Below, piece by piece: positions 56,167 to 64,000 of a stretch of DNA of 64,000 nt. The DNA is taken from positions 33,145,392-33,209,391 of the forward strand of contig NC_058046.1 in NCBI RefSeq assembly GCF_020085105.1, written 5' to 3'. The first letter of the stretch is position 1; every line of letters begins with the position of its first letter. Position numbers and translations under genes: made by a program. Source of the stretch: Siniperca chuatsi (Eukaryota; Chordata; Actinopteri; Centrarchiformes; Sinipercidae). A model generated the notes under the pieces. It was given only the letters and a program-made list of their open reading frames with translations. It was not told the origin of the DNA and made no database searches.

Positions 56167-59100
56167 TCAGGAGGCTTTCCTGGTGCACGTCCCCGGAGTC
56201 TCCTGAAGGTTCACGTTGGATCTGCACCCAGAACAGTTAGATCGGATAGCATCACGCTTTGTATGTCAAATGCGCACTGGTTACAAATTCTTTTTTTATA
56301 AAAGCGTATCTATGGCAAATCAGCTAACGTTAGACTTCAGATTCCTTCTTTATTGCCCTCTATAGAAGGAATCATTTGTCTTCACAGTCTGTACACAAAA
56401 ATAACATTCCAAACAAGAACACAAGTAAGTAATGCGTAAGTATTCCGGGGTTCAAAGGGCACAGCTTAATAAAGAGACATAATAAACAGGTGCTTTAACC
56501 CAAAATGCACACTGCCAGGATCTGATCCAGCCGAGGACCGGAGGACTGCGAAATCTTTGTCTGCACCATAAATAAATGCACTTTAAGTACTGTTGTCTCA
56601 AAAAGCAAATTAGCTCAATTTTCAAATGCTATTATAAGTACACAATTTATAAGTCAGTCTCCCTGTAAATAATTCTAAACAAAAAACACATTTGCAGAGA
56701 TCAGTGCTGATGCTTTCATTTGTATAGCTTTTCCGTATTACCAAAATAATTAATGAGAAGAAGTGTAAGACAGGAGACCAGCCAAGAGGACACTGCTGAT
56801 GTCCTACATAAATGAAACCCCCACAGAATGCAGTGTGACATTTTCTATGGGACGCGAGTGAATGGCTTCTCAAGGCATTGTGGGATAGCAAAGGGAGGGG
56901 TCGAAAGTTGAAGATTTTTAACTTTATGCAAACGTGGTTATCTGCTGAAAACGGGAGAAAAGCTCATCATTGTCGTTTCGTTGCTGTTCCTTTCTGTCAG
57001 GATGGGAACAGCTAGTTCACAGCAGTTCGACAGTTTGACTCATTCTCTTTAGAAAAAAATGACTCGTGTAAATCTGTAAACCAAGGTTCCTTGCTCTTAC
57101 CTGTTGTGTGCCATGTGACTCTTGACCAGGTGGCCAGCAGCCAGAGCAGCCATCAGTGAGAGCTCTCCAGCCAGCACAGTGGCACACACGACCCTGGCCA
57201 GCTGCCGGGCATTCTCCCCTGGACAGTCCTGACTGGCTCCCTGCACGCCCAGCATCTGCACGCACACACACACACACACACACAAACCAATGCCTACCTC
57301 AGGAAATTAGCTAAATATATTGTGATACATGAGCCACCAAACTTAGCAGAAGGTGTTGGTGGTGCTGTAACAACATCTGCATTTTAAACGTACGTTTTTC
57401 TTGGAAAACCCCGAATGGGAGTGAGTATGAACTGTTTTACATTTAACTCTTGCAGGGAATTCTGAACAAATGCTAAAAATATATACCACATGTTTTTCTT
57501 CATAAGTACATAGCAAGACATGAACCACCAGGCCAACTTATTGCCGTTTTATAATTCCCTCCGTAAATGCAAAATGCATTTCTATCCATATTTCAAATTT
57601 GAAACATTTATTCTAACAGGATTTATATTTCATTTACCTGCAGTTGCCTAGAATGTGTGTGTGTGTGTGTACCTGGAGGCAGGCTTGCTGGGGGGGCAGG
57701 TTGGTGCCTCCTCCCACGGTGCCTAGCTCTATAGAGGGCATGGTGCAGCTGATGTACAGGTCCTCCCCTGTTGGTCCTGACGCCTCCATCAGGGTGATGC
57801 AGTTACTGCTGCCCACTGACTGGGCTGGATCCTGGAGGACACACAGCCACAGACATTAACACAGGAAACCCACTGAGATAAATGGATGCACAGCAGAACT
57901 ACTTTACCTGTCCACAGGCTATGTAGATGGCAGCCACCAGGTTGGCTGCGTGTGCGTTAAATCCACCGATGCTACCTGCCATGGCTGAGCCCACCAGGTT
58001 CTTACTGATGTTCACCTCCACCAGAGCCTCTGTCGTCGTTTTCAAAACCTGCAGCGCAGGGAAAAGGAGTGAACGAGTTAATATGAGGGTACCACTTATA
58101 CCAAAGGCTAAGGAACTTTCATTTAGCAGATCATGAGATGGAATCTACATTTACCATTCATTATTTCCTTCTTTGTGCTTTTGTAATGATGTTTTAGACA
58201 TGTTAGTGAAACCAATCAAAGGACAAGTGAACATTTCTCCTGGGTTTTTATTGCTCACACAATATAAATGGAGTAAGGTCATCTAAAAAAGGATATGTTC
58301 CCAATTTTTCAAGGCTGCAAATAATACTTAGGTGACTATATGAACATTGAAACAGTTTTTGCTTGCTGTGGTCATTCCTCCTGGTCATACTGACCATGAA
58401 AAGATCCTACATGCTAACAACGTAAGTGATGGGGGTTTATCTAAAGTTAATGAAGCTTCAGCAGTCTGAATTCGTCAAATCAAGTGAGTCTTGAAGGGAG
58501 CACAATGCAAATTCCCCCTAGAATTTTAAAATAGCAATAATGCAATGGTAGTGGTAATATTAATATAATAATAAAAACCTGTTTTAATGTTCATATGGAC
58601 ACCAGACTATTGTTTTTAGACAGACATGAAAAACGGTGAACCCATCCATAAGCATTTAATCAATAACATATAACAAATATTTAATTATTACAAGGATCAA
58701 ACGTATGTGTTATATTTTCTGTAATTGCCTCCTGATTGTGCAAAATGCTTTGTTGATTTGGGTATAACTCAAAGCTGACTAAGATCAGCTAAATAAACTT
58801 TTTCATTCTAATTTATTTCACCTTATGTAAAGCACTTTCAAATTTGAAAGTTGCTCAACAAATACTGAGTACAGTTTTAACCCTACCTACCTGCTGAGCC
58901 TTGGTATCTGAATTTTGGTCCTGCTTCCTATTAACCACTGCAGGAAACCGGCACCAACTGTCACATTCATTGAAAACAGTATTACTTCCAACTACATTCC
59001 AGAATTTTGAAGGGCTAACAGCGGTCTCCTTTCGTGATACTTGCTACTGTGACGACCCCGCTCACCTGGGCTGATGAGCTGTTAAGCCTACAAAGCTTTT

Positions 59101-62100
59101 GATTATGCGAACGCATCTCCTCGTTTCCTTCACTCGCGCCTCTGCCTCGGAGGAGCTGAAGCTGCCAAATGAGAAATCCTTGGTTCCACAGTGTCAGTGT
59201 GAAGCGACGTCAGTTACTTATGAAGTGCTGCATTTATGAAGGGCTGCTTCACGCCACTTGATAAAAGACTTCTGCGTAGGATACACCCGTGTTTCCTCAC
59301 TTTAAGTCTCCTCCAGGTGCAAATAGGGGATTGGAAGATCCTCCATGACGGCAGAGGGGGAACGATTGCCGGGTCACGGGAGGAGAGAGGACGCAGGGTA
59401 ATGAAAAGCACCCAACGTCTCTCTCCGCTCCCTCATGGTTTCCTGGTTTGGGTGCTTTGTTTTGTCTTGTCTTTTCATTTAGCATGCAACATCTTCATAC
59501 ACTGTTTTCACTCACAGACATGACTGGTGTTACTGACTGTTCGCACCTCATGGATTTGTTCTGTAAATAACTTTATTTAATAAATTGCATTTATTTTTTT
59601 TATAATTTTAAGTTTAGAATTTTGACCGCCAGCCTTTTGTGTGCTCTCCCTCCCTGAGCCAGTTCATGACAGTACCTCATTCTAAAAAATGTACAGCAAT
59701 GCAAGCCAGCGCCAGCATCTACATTGGCTAATCCAAGGGTGTCCATTTACAACTTTCCTATACTACGGTTTTCTGTTGAGTTTCTGTTGATGGGCACAAG
59801 CTCACAGGTTTAAAGGATGGATGTAAAGACCTTACAAAGTTTGAAAAATAACTAAGTTAACGTAGCTCTTCCTACCTCTCTGACCACTTTAGCGGGTATG
59901 GTGGCCTCAGAGACAGCAGACTTGCCCCTGCCTTCGATCCAGTTGATGGCGGCTGGTTTCTTGTCGGTGCAGTAGTTTCCGCTGACAGCCACCACCTGCA
60001 GCTCTGGAAAGTGCTGCTGCAGTCTGCTCAGGGCCTGCTCTGTGCCCTGCAGGCAGACCACGTGTGAGTCATCGTACATGGACTGGGAATGTCGTACACT
60101 TTTCTGCAGTTCTACAATGTGATAATGTGCATCGTTCTGTCACACAACTGTCATCACATGTGTATATTATGTTGCTTTTATACGCACTTGTGCAATTGCC
60201 TAATGATAAATCCTAGGTATGAGAACACATGTACACCAATGTCAGATTTACATAACATAAAATACACTCCCAGAAATGTGTGACTTTCTTTTAAGACCTT
60301 ACAGGGGTGGGCGATATGGATATCATTTTGGGAATTATCCTTTAAACTAAGCCCTTGAGGCCGTTAGGAATAGCTAAAATGCCCTGAAGGTATGAAACTC
60401 TCTCTCTACACACACACAGCCATTATAAAACAGTTACCTTAGAGATCATATTCATCCCCATGGCATCTCCAGTCTTGGAATGGAAGCGGATGTAGAGATT
60501 TCTCCCAGCCAGACCAACCAGCAGCTTCTGGAGCCGAGCAAACCTGCCAACAGCAACCACACACTCTTCACACAAAAACATGTTGACACACAACAACAAC
60601 AACAACAACAAGACACTGAGCCCCTACTTTGAATTCTAGTTCTGTCCATGTCAGGTTTCATGTTTTACCTGCTGGTGTTGTCAAAGTCCTCTTTGATGGC
60701 CTGAAAACCGTCCGTGCTCTCCAGCCAGGCCTTGACCTCAGCAGCCTGGCAGGCGGACGGCAGCCTCACCACGGGTCCTCGAGTCATGCTGTCAGCCAGG
60801 ATGCGACTCCTGGCTCCGCCTCCCAGCTACAGCACGCAGGGGACAGGGCCACAAGTCAGATACAGCACATTTAAACACAAGAGTGTCCAAAGTACTACTG
60901 AAAATGCTGAATAAATAGAAAAGGGCTGAATAAAATAACAGAAACACAACTTAAAAGCAATACTGTATGTGTCAGCTTTAAATCGGGCCCTACGATCACT
61001 TTTCTGTGAGATTTTGATGTAGAACCAACATGTGAAATGGACACCTACACAAAGGTCATGTATCTGTAGCTGGTGACCAGTATGGGTAATGTTTTTAATA
61101 TGAAAACTCACATGACATGACATTTTTGTCACAAACCGCACCAGCAAAGACAACAGGATGCAGTATGACAACAGTCAATAGAAGACTGTGGCTGATATTT
61201 ACTATTCATATACTGTTGAATATTTCTATTATTTTTATATTATTATATATATTATTTTGTCCACCCTGGTCCACCCTCAGCATCTTTGGAAAACAACATA
61301 TCTGATACTCACGGCAATTGCTCGACAACCGCGGTTGGTGCTGGCAACCAAGCAGCCCTCCGTGGTTGCCATGGGAACCTGGAACTGCTTCCCATCCAGA
61401 TGCAACGGTCCAGCCACACCCACTGGTACAGGCATGTAGCCAATCACATTCTCACAGCAGGTGCCCATGACCTGGAAAACAGAAATGTTGCCGAGCTTGT
61501 AAAACAGGGACCAGAGCGTTACAGCGTTTGTCTCGTGTATGTGCGCGCGCGCGTCTTCACCTTGGAGTAGTCGTAGTCAGTGTATGGCAGGGACGAGAGC
61601 GCAGAAGGAGAGGGAAGCTTCGCAGATATGATCTGTCTTCGTATGCCCACTCCCCTCTCTGGTCTCTCCATCATGGCCTCCAGTTTGTATGCAGGGATGT
61701 GTTTGGAGTTGACCAGCAGCATCACCTCAGCATCACTCAGGAACCGAGGCCCCAGCTGCAAGAGACACAATCATGCAGTGACTTACTATTCACTGTGTAT
61801 TCTGGCTGCTGGCAAGTGGCCACAGACCAGTGGTCAGTGACTCTACTTAAACATTCACTCAAGATTAGAAGAAACTAAAAAATCTCTTCAAATCTTAGGA
61901 AACTTTGTGTCTTTTACCTCAAAGAATTCCTGAAAATCAGTTAAGTAGTTTCACAGTGTGGTTGTTATTTACCCTATATACATTATAGATCATCACACAC
62001 TGCTTAGTAATTTCAACAGATATGTGTACAGACATGAAGCTACAATTTCATATTGGAACCAACACTTATACCAGTTAATTCCATATTCAAGTGATCTAGA

Positions 62101-63204
62101 CTCCCAGCAGGTGACATCTTTCTGGTGTTTTATTTGTACTGGCTGGAAAGTGAAAGTGATCATCTCCTGCTATGAGTGTGTATGTAGCGTAGCATTAACT
62201 TAAGTGTTAGCCAGCTTAATGTCTCTGCTTCTGATAATGTTAACAATTCATCTCTGTCCACACGTTATTATCATCTGGAATATTCTTGTCTCTGTGTCTT
62301 AGTAGAAGAAACATTACAGTGCAGTGTGGGAGAAGTGTTGCCAACGTGCAATAAAACCTCAACCTACACGTGATGTGTACCAATATATCTTGTCTGAGAA
62401 AGTGTAAAGGTGAGCTAAGTGGATGTGAGGCCCCACAGAGCAAGTGGAATCAGTGCAAGTGTCTTTTCTATTGGCGTCATGCTCTAATTGGTTCAGCCTC
62501 AAAGAGAGAGTGGAGTGACTAAGCTCATTACAGCGTAGTTAAATCACACAACTGCCTCAAACCCTGCAGTCTTATTGGTGGGATATGGCTCCACGACTGA
62601 AACAGACACAACAGGGAGCTGGGAAGTGGGCTGAGGTGACGTAACCGTTCAGCCACCTGAGAGAAGGTTAGTTGAGTTATCAGCTGTGTGTTATGTGTGA
62701 TATATTACATCAGGGTTGTTGAGGATGGCCACACATTCGTCCAGGCCTCTGGGCTTTGGGGGAAGGCTCGGCTGATCGGTCTCGGACTTGAGCTCTTCCT
62801 CCCCCACGACAAAGAAGCTCTTTGGCTGGGGACCTGCAGCCAGGGCAGACAGGGGCCGGATAACCTCATCTAGGGAAACAAGGTGGAGTTGGATACCACA
62901 GTGCTACACAAGTCCATCTGCTACAGCATCATTAGTGAGCACAGACACACCTCTCTCTGTCTTGTTGGCGGGTGCTGGGGCAGCCACGTTCCTGGCGGGG
63001 GCGAGAGGTCGGGGAGCGTACGGCTCCTTCCTGCAGCAAGTCTCAGTGGGCTGCCGCGGGGTCATGGCGGGGACGGACATAGTGATGGGGTTCTTCAGTG
63101 ACAGCGTAGACTCCATCTCAACCTGCTCAAAGAAGATGTACTTGATAGCCAGCAGCAGGGCCAAGGCCAGACAGATCACCTGCTCAATGTCCATGGTTAT
63201 CATC
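56167..63204 (-). CDS. hmgcr: HMG-CoA reductase, C-terminal two-thirds
   Basis: 3-hydroxy-3-methylglutaryl-CoA reductase, an ER membrane enzyme reducing HMG-CoA to mevalonate with NADPH. Eleven phase-consistent exons: 62,951-63,204; 62,709-62,869; 61,561-61,755; 61,313-61,471; 60,669-60,826; 60,438-60,543; 59,876-60,046; 57,908-58,048; 57,673-57,831; 57,101-57,255; 56,167-56,221. Together 570 residues plus stop. The first exon holds the last membrane helix ([19 protein letters not shown]). Linker and catalytic domain follow: [12 protein letters not shown], catalytic Glu in [12 protein letters not shown], substrate-binding [10 protein letters not shown], catalytic Lys in [18 protein letters not shown]-binding GTVGGGTN, catalytic Asp in ACGQDPAQ, catalytic His in KSHMAHNR. 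The AMPK-type serine after HNR is present (NRSN). The sterol-sensing membrane exons are beyond the right edge. Possible AATAAA signals on this strand lie at 55,700-55,705 and 55,577-55,582. The gene is in tandem with fxn. The a or b paralogue cannot be decided here. Confidence 0.98.
57262..57284. repeat. CA repeat next to hmgcr acceptor
   Basis: A CA run on the plus strand ends within 10 bp of the acceptor of the 57,101-57,255 exon. On the gene strand the tract is GT-rich, directly before GCAG, where a pyrimidine tract is normally found. Confidence 0.9.
58495..58580 (-). mobile_element. L2 3' UTR scrap in hmgcr intron
   Basis: GAGCACAATGCAAATTCCCC and AATTTTAAAATAGCAAT match the L2 3' UTR seen at 6,460-6,520 and 47,140-47,180. 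Ends are undefined. Confidence 0.6.
59048..59671 (+). mobile_element. Probable solo LTR in hmgcr intron
   Basis: About 624 bp beginning TGTGACGACCCC and ending CAGTTCATGACA (TG...CA), with AATAAATTGC near 59,579. The CCTCCCTGAGCCAGTTC end is typical of a fish LTR. The flanks (GCTAC and GTACC) do not form a clean duplication, so the call is tentative. It sits between the hmgcr exons at 59,876 and 58,048, antisense to the gene. Confidence 0.5.
60590..60611. repeat. AAC trinucleotide repeat
   Basis: About seven AAC units inside an hmgcr intron. Confidence 0.9.
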
Positions 63205-63299
63205 CTGCAGGGAAAGAGGGACAGTAACATGTAGAACGAGTTGTATTATTCATTTCAGAAGTTGCCAGTTGTTTGTTTTGGTTTTTTGTTTTGGTCCCT

Positions 63300-63600
63300 T
63301 AGCTTAAAGCTGCAGTGTGGAACTTTTGTCTCCCCCTTCTGACAGTGAGAGTAATTACACAAACACTGTTGATGCCCCAGACTCGTGCTCAAAAATAATT
63401 TCAAAAATACAGAGAAGTTTCCACAGTTCCAAGACAATAATCCATTATTTAGGTAGAGTAAATAGTAAAAGCTGCATAGCCGACTCTGAATATTTTACCA
63501 GCCTGTCTGAGAGCAGTAAGGTGACGTCTGTGTCTGTCCTCAGCCCGTCTCTCAGCTCTCCAACAAGGAAAAGCTAAAGCTACACCAACGGTTAGCCGTG
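63300..63600. repeat. Possible dispersed repeat upstream
   Basis: AAGCTGCAGTGTGGAACTTT and TCTCCCCCTTCTGACAGT resemble a common fish interspersed repeat. No second copy is present in this window. It is intronic to hmgcr if the upstream exons lie to the right. Confidence 0.35.
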
Positions 63601-63784
63601 TTTGTCCTCGCCGTCAGTCGCTGTCATTTTTTGGCTGTAATCCTTCCTCTGAACACAGAGTTTCTGTTTTATCTGCAGCATCAGACACTTTTCTTGGAGC
63701 TTCTTAGGTTTTGCTCCCAGCTGCTGCAGGCTACTGCATCGCTGCGGTCGCTCCAGAGCCTGGAGAGAGAGAGTTGCACCAACT

Positions 63785-63900
63785 CTGTTCAATTTCAATT
63801 CAAGTAGCTTTATTGGCACGACCGCATACAATACAACGTTGCCAAAGCATATTAACACAAACTATACAATCATAAGAAACAAAATAAACAATAAACAATG
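63785..63900 (-). mobile_element. L1/Tx1-like LINE 3' end
   Basis: TTCAATTCAAGTAGCTTTAT followed by TGGCACGAC and TTGCCAAAGCATATT matches the 3' end of the LINE at 30,970-31,030. It is probably intronic to hmgcr. Confidence 0.75.
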
Positions 63901-64000
63901 CTCAGTATGGACCTTTTGTTTTTTACAGCAATAGTGGATTGTGGAGCTCTGGCTCTGGGTTGCTCCCAGCTTCCACTCTGGCAAACCAGTCATTGCTGGT

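Overview
The window is vertebrate, almost certainly teleost, nuclear DNA. The host genes are split into short exons by GT-AG introns, and most of the rest is fish-type interspersed repeats: L2/Maui-like LINEs ending in AATTG-rich tails, tRNA-derived SINEs, Tc1/mariner elements, Gypsy-type solo LTRs, and CA and CT microsatellites. Repeat composition suggests a percomorph, but the species cannot be named from sequence alone.

Two host genes are certain, both on the minus strand. fxn (frataxin, the mitochondrial iron-sulfur assembly regulator) spans 41,821-51,523 in six coding exons and looks complete. hmgcr (HMG-CoA reductase, the rate-limiting enzyme of sterol synthesis) occupies 56,167-63,204. 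Eleven exons are present, covering the last membrane helix, the linker and the whole catalytic domain; the upstream membrane exons lie beyond the right edge. All exon phases were checked and join in frame. A third, unidentified host gene is suggested by three coding-like segments on the minus strand at 28,117-29,503.

Layout: 1-6 kb is intergenic with a SINE, a LINE 3' end and a solo LTR. 6.2-8.5 kb holds two L2 copies head to head. 8.5-22.7 kb is gene-poor, with microsatellites, a MITE split by an L2 tail, L2 3' ends and dispersed repeats. 22.8-25.1 kb is an old DDE transposon carrying a LINE that itself carries a MITE. 25.9-27.7 kb is a LINE interrupted by a solo LTR with an exact 5-bp target duplication. 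28.1-29.5 kb holds the unidentified exons. 30.5-35.2 kb is retrotransposon debris (Gypsy, Tx1/L1-like LINE, endonuclease fragment). 35,637-39,048 is a nearly intact 3.4-kb Tc1/mariner-superfamily element whose transposase appears to contain two introns. 39.5-40.9 kb is an L2 with an RT domain. 41.8-51.5 kb is fxn, whose 7.4-kb intron holds a Tc1 deletion derivative, SINEs and an L2 tail. 51.7-53.0 kb is a LINE with ORF1 but no visible ORF2. 56.2-63.2 kb is hmgcr with a probable solo LTR in one intron.

The two named genes work in different compartments (mitochondrial matrix and ER membrane). Nothing in the window shows co-regulation. No prokaryotic-type system, CRISPR array or rRNA is present. 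The most unusual items are the intron-containing transposon, the ORF1-only LINE beside the fxn promoter, and the unidentified spliced gene.
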